A DNA stretch of 64,000 nucleotides from UBA1941 sp046329575 (lineage in GTDB: Bacteria; Bacteroidota; Bacteroidia; Chitinophagales; LD1): the NCBI GenBank assembly GCA_046329575.1, contig JAXLUJ010000006.1:186001-250000 (forward strand), in the 5' to 3' direction. The notes under the pieces are model-generated. The model saw nothing but the letters and a program-made list of their open reading frames with translations. It was not told where the DNA came from and searched no databases. The translations under genes were made by a program, and so were the position numbers. Within the stretch, counting starts at the first letter, position 1. Every line of letters starts with the position of its first letter. This document shows, one piece after another, positions 7,547 to 16,244 of this stretch.

Positions 7547-10423
7547 ATGCTGAATTTACGTTCTACCGACGCGTTTGTAAACCGTCACTTAGGTCCCAAC
7601 TCACACGAAACTTCTGAAATGCTCAAAGCCATTGGCGTAGCCAGTGTGGATGAACTGATTGCACAAACCGTTCCGGCAGCCATTTTGCGCAACCGACCGT
7701 TACAGTTACCTGAAGCCCAAAGCGAATACGACTACCTTCGCTTTCTTCGTCAGAAGGCCGCAAAAAACAAACTCTTCAAAAATTTCATCGGTTGCGGTTA
7801 TTACGGCACCATCACTCCTGCTGTGATCCGGAGAAATATTCTCGAAAATCCGGGTTGGTACACCCAATACACACCTTATCAGGCCGAAATCGCACAAGGC
7901 CGCCTGGAAGCATTGCTGAATTTCCAAACTATGATCAGCGACCTCACCTCCATGCCGGTGGCCAATGCCTCGCTGCTGGATGAAGGTACGGCAGCCGCCG
8001 AAGCCATGCACATGTTCTGGGGAGTAAAGAATAAACGCGAAGCAGAATTCAATAAGTTTTTTGTATCCGAAAAATGTTTCCCGCAAACTATTGATGTAAT
8101 CAAAACCCGCGCACACATCCTGGGTATTGAAGTAGTAATTGGCGATCACAACACTATTGCAATTGACCAGCAATTCTTCGGGGCTTTACTGCAATATCCG
8201 GCTATTGATGGAAATGTTCACGATTACAGCCCTTTTGTAAGTAAATGTAAGGCGGTGGAATGTTATGTGACGGTAGCCGCCGACCTGCTCGCACTCACGC
8301 TCCTGACGCCGCCGGGCGAATGGGGCGCTGATTGTGTAGTTGGAAATTCTCAGCGCTTTGGAATCCCGATGGGTTATGGCGGTCCGCATGCCGCATTCTT
8401 CGCCACGCGCGACGACTTCAAACGCATTCTTCCCGGCCGTATCATTGGCGTTTCGATAGATGCGCAACAACAACCCGCCTTGCGCATGGCGCTGCAAACG
8501 CGCGAGCAACACATCCGCCGCGAAAAAGCTACTTCCAATATTTGTACGGCTCAGGCCTTGTTAGCCATTATGGCGGGCATGTATGGCGTTTACCACGGCG
8601 GCACAGGTATTAAGGCTATCGCACTTCGTATCAACACCCTGGCGCTTACACTTCATCAGGAATTAAAGAATCTGGGATTTGAAGTGAACCAACAGCCATT
8701 GTTCGATACCGTTTGTGTGAACACCAAAGGTTCGGAAAAATTGCACGACAAGATCCACCACATGGCGCTGGAACGCGAAATGAATTTCTTTTACGATGTG
8801 CACGCTATTTATATTTCGGTTGATGAAACCACATCGCCCGAAGATGTTACTGCCATTTGTGGTTTGTTTGCCGAAGCACACGGAAAAACCAATTATGCTT
8901 TTGCTATCGAAAAAGCGGCTGCGGCCGTAAAACCTTATGCACCGCGCACTTCGGCGTATCTCACTCATGCAGTGTTCAACACCCACCGCAGCGAAACCCA
9001 ATTGATGCGCTACATCAAATCACTGGAGAATAAAGACCTAAGCCTCACCAAAAGCATGATACCGCTGGGAAGCTGCACCATGAAACTGAATGCGGCAGCT
9101 GAACTGGAGCCCGTGAGCTGGCCGGAGTTTGGCGGATTGCATCCTTTCGTGCCACAGGAACAGGCTGCGGGATTTCAGGAAATCTTACGTGAATTGGAAA
9201 GTTACCTCAGCGAAATTACCGGCTTTGCCGGAACTTCGCTGCAACCCAACAGCGGTGCTCAAGGCGAATATGCCGGATTGCAGGTAATTCGCGCCTATCA
9301 AAAGGACAACGGACAAGCCCATCGCGATGTAGCCCTCATTCCGGCTTCGGCGCATGGCACCAACCCCGCTACAGCCGTAATGTGTGGATTAAAAGTGGTA
9401 GTGGTAGCTACGAATGAAAAAGGCGAGATCGACTTTAACGATCTGATGAAAAAGGCAGAGGAACACCGCGATAACCTCTGCTGCCTCATGGTTACTTACC
9501 CTTCTACGCATGGCGTTTTTGAACACAACATCAAAGAAGTTTGCGATTTGATTCACGCACATGGCGGACAAGTTTATATGGATGGCGCGAATCTGAACGC
9601 TCAGGTAGGATTGACCGGCCCGGGTTTCATTGGCGCTGATGTGAACCACATCAATCTGCACAAAACCTTTGCTATTCCTCACGGTGGCGGCGGTCCGGGC
9701 ATGGGTCCTATTTGTGTGGCCGAACACCTCACACCTTATCTGCCGGGTAATCCGCTTATCCAAACCGGTGGCGAAAAAGCAATCACGGCTATATCATCAG
9801 CGCCTTATGGCAGCGCCAGCATTTTGCTAATCTCCTACGGTTATATCCGTATGCTGGGCGCCGAAGGCTGCACGGCTGCTACGAAGTATGCCATTCTAAA
9901 CGCCAACTACATTAAAGCGCGGCTGGAAGATCACTTCCCGGTTTTATACACCGGCGATATTCACGGCCGCGTGGCGCATGAACTGATTGTTGATTTCCGC
10001 CATTACAAACATACCGTAGGCATTGAAGTGGAAGACGTGGCCAAACGGTTGATGGATTATGGTTTCCACGCGCCAACGGTTTCGTTCCCGGTTGCCGGAA
10101 CGTTGATGATTGAACCTACTGAAAGTGAAGATAAGGCCGAATTGGACCGTTTGTGCGATGCGCTGATTGCTATCAAAGGCGAGATTGAAAAAATTCATGG
10201 AAAGGTGTGGGATGCCACTAACAATCCACTGAAAAATGCACCGCATACGCTCGAACTGATTACAGCTAACGAATGGACTCGTCCTTACACCCGCGAAGAA
10301 GCCGCGTTCCCGCTGCCGTGGGTTCGCCATAACAAGTTCTGGCCAAGCGTAAGCCGGGTGAACAACTCACATGGCGATAGAAATCTGATTTGTACTTGCC
10401 CGGCAGTGGAGGAGTATATGTAG
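7547..10423 (+). CDS. gcvP: Glycine dehydrogenase (aminomethyl-transferring), P-protein
   Basis: This PLP enzyme decarboxylates glycine and passes the aminomethyl group to the lipoyl H-protein of the glycine cleavage system. The single-chain 958-residue form carries both halves. The N-terminal half starts STDAFVNRHLGPNSHETSEML. The C-terminal half has SMIPLGSCTMKLNAAAEL and the PLP lysine in HINLHKTFAIPHGGGGPGMGPI (Lys about 706). The frame is open from 7115, but the part before 7547 is antisense to the Lys/Ala tail of the kinase gene. ATG 7547 behind the TATTTTTG box is the start. The H- and T-protein genes are not in the window. Confidence 0.97.
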   Translation: MLNLRSTDAFVNRHLGPNSHETSEMLKAIGVASVDELIAQTVPAAILRNRPLQLPEAQSEYDYLRFLRQKAAKNKLFKNFIGCGYYGTITPAVIRRNILENPGWYTQYTPYQAEIAQGRLEALLNFQTMISDLTSMPVANASLLDEGTAAAEAMHMFWGVKNKREAEFNKFFVSEKCFPQTIDVIKTRAHILGIEVVIGDHNTIAIDQQFFGALLQYPAIDGNVHDYSPFVSKCKAVECYVTVAADLLALTLLTPPGEWGADCVVGNSQRFGIPMGYGGPHAAFFATRDDFKRILPGRIIGVSIDAQQQPALRMALQTREQHIRREKATSNICTAQALLAIMAGMYGVYHGGTGIKAIALRINTLALTLHQELKNLGFEVNQQPLFDTVCVNTKGSEKLHDKIHHMALEREMNFFYDVHAIYISVDETTSPEDVTAICGLFAEAHGKTNYAFAIEKAAAAVKPYAPRTSAYLTHAVFNTHRSETQLMRYIKSLENKDLSLTKSMIPLGSCTMKLNAAAELEPVSWPEFGGLHPFVPQEQAAGFQEILRELESYLSEITGFAGTSLQPNSGAQGEYAGLQVIRAYQKDNGQAHRDVALIPASAHGTNPATAVMCGLKVVVVATNEKGEIDFNDLMKKAEEHRDNLCCLMVTYPSTHGVFEHNIKEVCDLIHAHGGQVYMDGANLNAQVGLTGPGFIGADVNHINLHKTFAIPHGGGGPGMGPICVAEHLTPYLPGNPLIQTGGEKAITAISSAPYGSASILLISYGYIRMLGAEGCTAATKYAILNANYIKARLEDHFPVLYTGDIHGRVAHELIVDFRHYKHTVGIEVEDVAKRLMDYGFHAPTVSFPVAGTLMIEPTESEDKAELDRLCDALIAIKGEIEKIHGKVWDATNNPLKNAPHTLELITANEWTRPYTREEAAFPLPWVRHNKFWPSVSRVNNSHGDRNLICTCPAVEEYM

Positions 10424-10505
10424 ATACAATTCACAATGGACAATGAACAATGAACAATGAACGATGAACGATGTGTCATAAGTCATTGTAAATTGTGAAT
10501 TGTAA
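10424..10505. repeat. ACAATGAACAATG-type micro-repeat array (left part)
   Basis: Five or more copies of an 8-base word (ACAATGAA/ACGATGAA) follow gcvP, after ACAATTCACAATGGACA. The complementary arm TCATTGTAAATTGTGAATTG follows and continues past the inserted 283-bp element as TGTAAATTGTAAATTGTG (10789-10826). The array therefore existed before the insertion and was split by it. Confidence 0.65.
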
Positions 10506-10788
10506 ATGGCGTTGTTGCATGAAATTATAGTCTAAACAGGATTTTTATTTTTGCGGATGCCGGGCTGTTCGCTGCAAGTCCTCAGCCGCGGCCTAACTTT
10601 TGTGATCCTTGAAATGCAGCAGTGGCGCGGCTTCCGGGCTTTCCGCTACCATCCCTACCGCGGTTTGCCAAAATATAAAGCCAAACTCATTTTGAACAAC
10701 ACACACAAGTCCTTTTAAATATTTCATCACCTTTTATGAGGCAATGCCCATCCTTGGCGCGTCTGAATTATTCATGCAACAACGCCAT
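10506..10788 (+). mobile_element. 283-bp MITE-like element, copy 1
   Basis: This non-coding element is bounded by 15-bp perfect terminal inverted repeats (ATGGCGTTGTTGCAT at the left, ATGCAACAACGCCAT at the right). It is flanked by a 5-bp direct duplication TGTAA (10501-10505 and 10789-10793). A second copy of exactly the same length lies at 46768-47050 in the opposite orientation and is more than 85 percent identical by eye. Inside are a TATTTTTG promoter-like box (10546-10553) and a GC-rich core (GCCGGGCTGTTCGCTGCAAG to CCCTACCGCGG) related to other intergenic elements here. No transposase is encoded, so mobility would be in trans. Confidence 0.8.
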
Positions 10789-10817
10789 TGTAAATTGTAA
10801 ATTGTGAATTGTGAATT

Positions 10818-11033
10818 GTGAATTTTCACAAGGTGTATCATACCAAGTATCACTTTAACAAGGTTATTGCATCACCAACCCTTTCAGCAGGTATCAGCTA
10901 CAAAATAAATTCCCGAATGAATCTCAGGATTGAACCTGAATTCCGGTTCAGCGCTATACCGTTGGAAAACGCTCCGATTCACGAATATTTGTATAGCGGC
11001 GGGCTGAACATCAGCTACCTTTTTGGCTTGTAA
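10818..11033 (+). pseudogene. C-terminal remnant of an outer-membrane beta-barrel protein
   Basis: The frame reads SAGISYKINSRMNLRIEPEFRFSAIPLENAPIHEYLYSGGLNISYLFGL and then stops. That is the alternating pattern and aromatic end of the last strands of a small outer-membrane barrel. No ATG or signal peptide precedes it; the frame runs upstream into the micro-repeat array and the 283-bp element. I read it as the 3-prime stump of a gene destroyed by rearrangement at this repeat cluster. The original function beyond barrel type cannot be told. Confidence 0.45.
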
Positions 11034-11046
11034 CGCCAATGTACTT

Positions 11047-11784
11047 CTACCAATTCCGGAAGGCGCGGACATCAACATTCGAATTGTTGTTGTCGATGAA
11101 ATCGCCGCTAATGCTATCGCCATTAAGTGTGCCCAGGATTTTTCCGCTGTCGTCTAAAAGCTGATTGGAAGAATTAATGGGCGATGGTCCAAATGTGGAA
11201 CTGCTATTCGAGGTTGTGGCACGCGAGCTGCCGCCATACAGTTTGGCCGTGCGCGAAAGCAGCACATTAAATGTGCCTCTCTCATTTACCGCGCCATTTT
11301 TTGTAGTGACGTAAGAACCCAGAAAACACTCCACTAAGTTGGAGGAAGTTTCTTTATACACATCAAAACTGGCGGTAGGATGGCCTGGAATATTGCTGGA
11401 AACCACCACCGGATTAGCTCCTGTTGGATCAACCGAAAAGGTAACCGAAACCGGATTGCCGTTGTAGGTTCCTGTGAAATCGCTCACATAAGGCTGTCCG
11501 GCCGACCATGACACCGCAGCGGTTAGTACAGTAGTGATGCCATCTAACACCATAGTAGCTTTTATGGTAGAACCGCTATTCAGTATGTCGAACATAATAG
11601 TTCCGGTGCTGCCGATGATCACGCCTTTATACACGCCTTTGCTGCTATTGTCATTTGCCGCCAGCGCATCCGGTTTGGTAACACAGGTTTTACAGGTATT
11701 AGGCGCAGTGCTGTTTTCCGACTTTTTACAACCGGAGTTGAAGAGCAATATTATAAGAATGAGAATAGCCGAAACATTTTTCAT
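11047..11784 (-). CDS. Lipoprotein of unknown function
   Basis: The 245-residue protein has a lipoprotein signal peptide (MKNVSAILILIILLFNSGC, lipobox NSGC) and a second CKTCVTKP pair of Cys just after it. The rest is a Gly/Ser/Thr-rich beta protein (GVYKGVIIGSTGTIMFDILN, FTGTYNGNPVSVTF, GKILGTLNGDSISGDF), which looks like a repeat of extracellular beta-strand modules. I do not recognise a named family. A TACATTCG box lies 19 bases upstream. Confidence 0.65.
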   Translation of the reverse strand: MKNVSAILILIILLFNSGCKKSENSTAPNTCKTCVTKPDALAANDNSSKGVYKGVIIGSTGTIMFDILNSGSTIKATMVLDGITTVLTAAVSWSAGQPYVSDFTGTYNGNPVSVTFSVDPTGANPVVVSSNIPGHPTASFDVYKETSSNLVECFLGSYVTTKNGAVNERGTFNVLLSRTAKLYGGSSRATTSNSSSTFGPSPINSSNQLLDDSGKILGTLNGDSISGDFIDNNNSNVDVRAFRNW

Positions 11785-11802
11785 AGTGCTTTGATTTTAG
11801 CA

Positions 11803-11810
11803 CGAATGTA
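11803..11810 (-). promoter_or_regulatory. -7 box TACATTCG
   Basis: Reading on the minus strand, TACATTCG stands 19 bases before the lipoprotein ATG. The same octamer precedes both tRNA-Leu genes and pyrG in this window. Confidence 0.5.
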
Positions 11811-11905
11811 AAAGCTGCGTTTTTTAACGGCCTTCCGAATTCCGGCAAAATCTTACCGCAGAAAAGAAGACTTTTTTTGAGGGGTTTTTGTTGGGGATTA
11901 GAGTA

Positions 11906-12019
11906 GGCCCGGCTTCGAAGCGGCCGGGATTGGAATGGTGCCGCCGAAGGCGGCAGTGCGTAGTGAAACGAAGCACCGGAGCGATAGCGAAGCCATGCAA
12001 AGCCCGTAAGCCGCCAAAA
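11906..12019. repeat. GC-rich intergenic palindromic element
   Basis: Nested hairpins (CCCGGCTTCGAAGCGGCCGGG; GCCGCCGAAGGCGGC) are followed by GAGCGATAGCGAAGCCATGC and a GC-rich end AAAGCCCGTAAGCCGCC. The block GCGATAGCGNAGCCANGCAA is shared with the element at 24254-24363, so they are one family. It lies between two divergent genes. Confidence 0.6.
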
Positions 12020-12020
12020 T

Positions 12021-12130
12021 TCAATTTACAATGAACAATACACAATGGACAATGGACAATGAACAATGAACAATGAACAATGAACAATGAATAATGAATA
12101 ATGAATAATCGACAATGGACAATTCAAAAT
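12021..12130. repeat. ACAATGAACAATG-type micro-repeat array
   Basis: This is a run of ACAATGGACAATGAACAATGA words degrading into ATGAATAATGAATAATCGAC. It is the same word family as the array after gcvP at 10424. It joins the GC-rich element directly. The remaining bases up to 12235 show nothing recognisable apart from the leader of the next gene. Confidence 0.6.
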
Positions 12131-12235
12131 TTAAAATGCACGATAAACAAGGAGTGTGACTATTTGCAATACATGCTGAAGGATGGTAGTTCAACCAGGT
12201 ATAAGAGAACGGAAAAACCTTCTAAATTCATGATT

Positions 12236-14653
12236 ATGTATAGAAAAAACTTTCACTCACTTGTTTTGCTTTTATACGTATGGATACCCCATGCATTGTT
12301 TTCGCAACAGGCTAACGATACCATCAACGCACAACAGTTCAATGCTGCCTTTGCGGAAAAAGTATTTTTGGAAGAAGTAAATCGCTTTCGCAATTCCTCG
12401 GGAATCGACCCTTTAATTTCAGATGAAGCGCTTCAAAAATCTGCTAACGATCAGGCACAATATTGCCGTTACAATAACAAACTTACCTATACTCAGGAAC
12501 GCAATACCGAAAAGGCTGATGCCGTGAAACGCGCGCGGTACTTCAAGTCTAACGCTTTTTTAATAGGCGAATCGAACGCTATGGTGTTCGTTCGCCAACC
12601 GTTTACGCACCCGGTAACGCATGCGCCTACCACGATCGAAACGTACAAGCAACTGGCACAATATCTGTTTTCTATTTGGTGGAAAAACAAAAACGATAAC
12701 GGTCCAATTGCAGACGGCACCTACGTTTCAACAGGTTTGGGATTCAGCTTTAGCGACAACGGTCATCTTCTTTTTGTAGTGCAATCGCTGGGCTCGGCAT
12801 CTTATAAGCCGATGAAAAATCGTTTGGTTTACAGCGATACTACTTTTGGCATTCACGATTATTCCGGGCGGTGTAAAGTGCCCGACGACAACAATTTTCT
12901 CGCTCACATTTTATCGAATTATCTGGTAAGGCGGGATGATAGTCTGTTCATTTATTACATGGCCGAGCAGCGGTTCAAAAGACTCATTCAACGGCCCAAC
13001 GACGGCATTGCCGTAGATTTATTATTCAGCGATCAGTTCAGTTGCAAAGGCGAAAACAATTTACATCCGTCATCAGTATTCGACGGCTATTTGTTGCCTC
13101 CGGTATATCGCGATGATCTTATCAAAAACGATGAATTTAAGGACGAACGGTTTTTGTCGTTTGTAGGTGTAATTCCGGCTGCTGTGGCCAACGCGCCCGA
13201 TTTGCAGTTCAACACCTTACTGATTCAAAACGGCAATTTGTGCCGGTATTCGTTTCCGGTAGAAGTGCTTTCCGATTTGATAGAAGATGTTTCCATTGCG
13301 CCGCAGTGGTGCGAAGAGCAGGGAACTATTAAAACCGGGAAAGCTGCTTTTGTAAAGGAATTTGAAATTCCATTTGAACGAAATGAAACCAATGCCGACA
13401 GTTTTTATTTTGAAAAGCTGGACCGATTGATTGATGTTTTCGGCACCAGCATTCATCATATCGAAATTACGGCATACAGTTCAGTAGAAGGCAAGGAGGC
13501 CATCAATTTAAGCTTGCAAACCCAGCGCGCCGCCTTTTTGGAGAAGTATATTTCAGAACGTTTGCAGAAAAAGGTTCCCATTGCAAAAAAGGCGGAAGAA
13601 AACTGGAATTTGTTTTATGAGCAAGTGAAGGGAACGCCCTATGCGCGCGACTTTCAGGGCATGACTACGGAACAGATCCGCACTGCGGTAAACAGTTCGG
13701 AAAGTGCGGTAATTCAGCATTGGCTCGATTTGCAGCGGCATTCCACCATTCGCATTTATGTTGAAAAGGAGTACAATCAATGGAGTCCGGCAGGAGATAT
13801 GCCGTTAGTGCTTTACGATGCCCTGCAACGCAACGATACATCGCAGGCCCGGATTGCATACACTAAAATAATCAAGGCTGTAGAGCGTAATGAGATCAGG
13901 AAGTATTACCTCACTGCAGTTGAGGTGCCTTTAAAAGAAGCGTATTTGCCACTGATCAGCAATTACCTGGCTTCGATTATTGTAGAATCCGATGTTTTCA
14001 ATTACAGCCATTTCAGCAGCGGGTATTTCGATTATATCGACAGCGCCCAAAGGCGTTTCCCTGATTTTGTGCCCTTGCTATTCAATCTGGAAATTTTCAA
14101 AATGCATTGTTATTTGCGCGGACTGGCGTATAACGAACGCCAAACGAATGAAGAGACTTTTAGAAGAATTTCTGCAGGATTATTGAAATTAAAGCAGACC
14201 GGGCTAATTGACACTGCTGTTATGAATGCGGCGTTTTACAATTATTATTTGACTGCCGCAGTTTACTACCGCAATATTTATAGGTATAAAGAAATGGGCG
14301 AATCGTTCGACAAGTTGAAACCGTATTTGCCATTAAGCAAACTCAACGCAGCCGATGTATTTACGATCGGGAAGTTCTTCAACTATTTTTACCGGTTAGA
14401 CATGACCATTGATTTGCTGGAGCGTTATGAAAAAATTTATCCTGACGATAAGGACCTCATCTATCTGTATGTGAGCAGTGGCGCGCTATTTATGATGGAT
14501 GAAAGTTCCAGGAGCAAGAAATACTATGAGAAACTGGATCAATTTTCGAAATATGATAAGAGCCGCTTCTGCGAATGGATTAATAGTAATTATCAACTGC
14601 TGCGTTATGAAAAAATGAAGGCATTGGCTTGTGGTGTTTGCGGCAGAAAATAG
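12236..14653 (+). CDS. Exported CAP-domain (SCP/PR-1) protein with OmpA-like segment
   Basis: The 805-residue protein has a signal peptide (KNFHSLVLLLYVWIPHALFSQ). Near residues 35-170 there is a CAP/SCP domain: FLEEVNRFRNSSGIDPLISDEALQKSANDQAQYC, ending YVSTGLGFSFSDNGHLLFVVQSLG. The usual catalytic His pair is not evident. Around residue 400 a stretch (IHHIEITAYSSVEGKEAINLSLQTQRAAFLEKYI) resembles an OmpA-type peptidoglycan-binding fold. The C-terminal 250 residues are helical, Tyr-rich and may be TPR-like. The frame is open from 12101, but the ATG at 12230 or 12236 gives the signal peptide. It is probably anchored at the cell wall; its role is unknown. Confidence 0.6.
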   Translation: MYRKNFHSLVLLLYVWIPHALFSQQANDTINAQQFNAAFAEKVFLEEVNRFRNSSGIDPLISDEALQKSANDQAQYCRYNNKLTYTQERNTEKADAVKRARYFKSNAFLIGESNAMVFVRQPFTHPVTHAPTTIETYKQLAQYLFSIWWKNKNDNGPIADGTYVSTGLGFSFSDNGHLLFVVQSLGSASYKPMKNRLVYSDTTFGIHDYSGRCKVPDDNNFLAHILSNYLVRRDDSLFIYYMAEQRFKRLIQRPNDGIAVDLLFSDQFSCKGENNLHPSSVFDGYLLPPVYRDDLIKNDEFKDERFLSFVGVIPAAVANAPDLQFNTLLIQNGNLCRYSFPVEVLSDLIEDVSIAPQWCEEQGTIKTGKAAFVKEFEIPFERNETNADSFYFEKLDRLIDVFGTSIHHIEITAYSSVEGKEAINLSLQTQRAAFLEKYISERLQKKVPIAKKAEENWNLFYEQVKGTPYARDFQGMTTEQIRTAVNSSESAVIQHWLDLQRHSTIRIYVEKEYNQWSPAGDMPLVLYDALQRNDTSQARIAYTKIIKAVERNEIRKYYLTAVEVPLKEAYLPLISNYLASIIVESDVFNYSHFSSGYFDYIDSAQRRFPDFVPLLFNLEIFKMHCYLRGLAYNERQTNEETFRRISAGLLKLKQTGLIDTAVMNAAFYNYYLTAAVYYRNIYRYKEMGESFDKLKPYLPLSKLNAADVFTIGKFFNYFYRLDMTIDLLERYEKIYPDDKDLIYLYVSSGALFMMDESSRSKKYYEKLDQFSKYDKSRFCEWINSNYQLLRYEKMKALACGVCGRK

Positions 14654-14670
14654 ACGGACCGGTTAAGGGA

Positions 14671-15045
14671 GAGGCAAGACACAAGATGCAAGACGCAAGA
14701 GGCAAGCCATGAGCCGATAGTTATGAGCTGCGAGCTACAACACACTCACGCTACCAATACACCGATACACGGATACACGTTTAGATGCAAGACGCAAGAC
14801 ACAAGACGCAAGTCGCAAGCTGTGAGCTGAGAGTTATGAGCTGTGAGCTTCAACACACTAACTCTACCAATACACCGATACACGGATACACGTTTAGATA
14901 CAAGACGCAAGACACAAGATGCAAGACGCAAGAGGCAAGCCATGAGCCGATAGTTATGAGCTGTGAGCTTCTACACACTCACCAAACTTACCAAACTCAC
15001 CACACCTACCACACCTACCACACCTACCACACCCACCATACCCTT
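14671..15045. repeat. GCAAGACGCAAG-type long micro-repeat array (copy A)
   Basis: About three imperfect units of 113-120 bp lie between two convergent genes. Each unit runs through the same series of words: CAAGACGCAAGACACAAG, then GAGCCGATAGTTATGAGCTG, then AACACACTCACNCTACCAAT, then ACACCGATACACGGATACAC. The end breaks into a CACACCTACCACACCTACCA tract. Two further arrays of the same words lie in the opposite orientation at 43955-44245 and 49903-50245. Short frames crossing it read only Thr, Tyr, His and Cys repeats and are not genes. Confidence 0.75.
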
Positions 15046-16185
15046 TTACAAAGCCTTTCCGTACAACATTCTGAAATCGGCGCGACTTACCGGTTTTGGA
15101 TTGTTAGGATGTGCGAAATCGGCAAAAGCTAGATCGGCCAACGTTTCCAGATGCTCCTCCTTCACATGAATATCGCGCAGGCGATGCGGAATGCCAATTC
15201 GAGAGTTCAAATCGAAAAGGTATTTCACTACAGCCGCGCCATGCTCTTCTTTCAGTTCAAGCGTGCGGGCTATCCTTTTAAACTTTTCTTCAAACCCTTC
15301 AATATTGTATTCCATGCCATAAGGAATGTTTACCGCATTGGCCAAACCATGGTGTGTATCCAGCAAACTGGAAAGCGGATGCGCCAGAGAATGCACCACT
15401 CCTAAGCCTTTCTGAAATGCGATAGCGCCCATCATCGAAGCCAATAACATATTCGATCGCGATTCCACATCCGGTTGTTTCACAGCTTTTTCCAGCGAAA
15501 TAGAAATCAGTCGAATTCCCTCCAATGCAATACCATCGCAAATCGGATGATAATTCTTCGCCAAAAATGCTTCCATGTTATGCGTCAACGCATCCATTCC
15601 CGTGGCAGCTGTGATAAATCCCGGCAAATCCATGGTGAGCATCGGATCGGCAAAAACGATTTTCGCCAATAATTTAGGCGAAAACAAAATCTTCTTTTGG
15701 TGCGTTTCATCATCGGCAATAATGGCGCTTCTGCCTACTTCGCTACCTGTTCCCGAAGTGGTGGGAATAGTGATGAAATGCGGTACATCATTGGTTACAT
15801 ACACATCGCCACCAATCAGGTCGTCATATTTAAAAAGATCTTCGCGATGGTGCGTACGCAATACGATAGCGCGCGCCACATCCAAAGCGGCGCCCCCACC
15901 AATGCCAATTATACAATCGCTTCGATACTGATCAAAAGCATCTGTACCCTTATACACATCACTTTTAACGGGGTTTTTATGAATGTTTGAAAAAACTTCA
16001 ACTCCTAAACCGGCGCTTTTCAAATCGCTGACAATTGCTTTCAGAAAAGGCAATTGTGCCACCGTAGGATCGGTAACGATCAGCGGATTTTTAAGTTGAT
16101 TTTTCTTGAGATATTCCGGAAGTTCCTTTACCACACCTGCACCAAAACGTATGGTGGTGGGAAAATTAAATTGTGAGATCGCCAT
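15046..16185 (-). CDS. Iron-type (group III) alcohol dehydrogenase
   Basis: The 379-residue Fe-ADH family protein has GIGGGAALDVARAI as its nucleotide-binding glycine motif, IPTTSGTGSEV, GMDALTHNMEAF and VVHSLAHPLSSLLDTHHG. The last two carry the metal-binding Asp/His set. Such enzymes oxidise primary alcohols to aldehydes with NAD(P). The gene is on the same strand as, and last in line behind, the permease and the glutamine-synthetase-like ligase. This suggests its substrate is a gamma-glutamylated amino alcohol; that is inference. The gap to the ligase gene is 59 bases. Confidence 0.9.
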   Translation of the reverse strand: MAISQFNFPTTIRFGAGVVKELPEYLKKNQLKNPLIVTDPTVAQLPFLKAIVSDLKSAGLGVEVFSNIHKNPVKSDVYKGTDAFDQYRSDCIIGIGGGAALDVARAIVLRTHHREDLFKYDDLIGGDVYVTNDVPHFITIPTTSGTGSEVGRSAIIADDETHQKKILFSPKLLAKIVFADPMLTMDLPGFITAATGMDALTHNMEAFLAKNYHPICDGIALEGIRLISISLEKAVKQPDVESRSNMLLASMMGAIAFQKGLGVVHSLAHPLSSLLDTHHGLANAVNIPYGMEYNIEGFEEKFKRIARTLELKEEHGAAVVKYLFDLNSRIGIPHRLRDIHVKEEHLETLADLAFADFAHPNNPKPVSRADFRMLYGKAL

Positions 16186-16244
16186 GCGTCAAAATTAATT
16201 TTTTTCTTCCGAAGCCGGGCCGTTTCACTGATGAAAAAGCAGCA

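Noticed and set aside
14785..15132. Frames of 60-115 residues inside the word-repeat arrays (also near 43970 and 49926)
   Set aside because: They are Thr/Tyr/His/Cys-rich readings of repeated DNA words in several frames, with no start signals and no family features.
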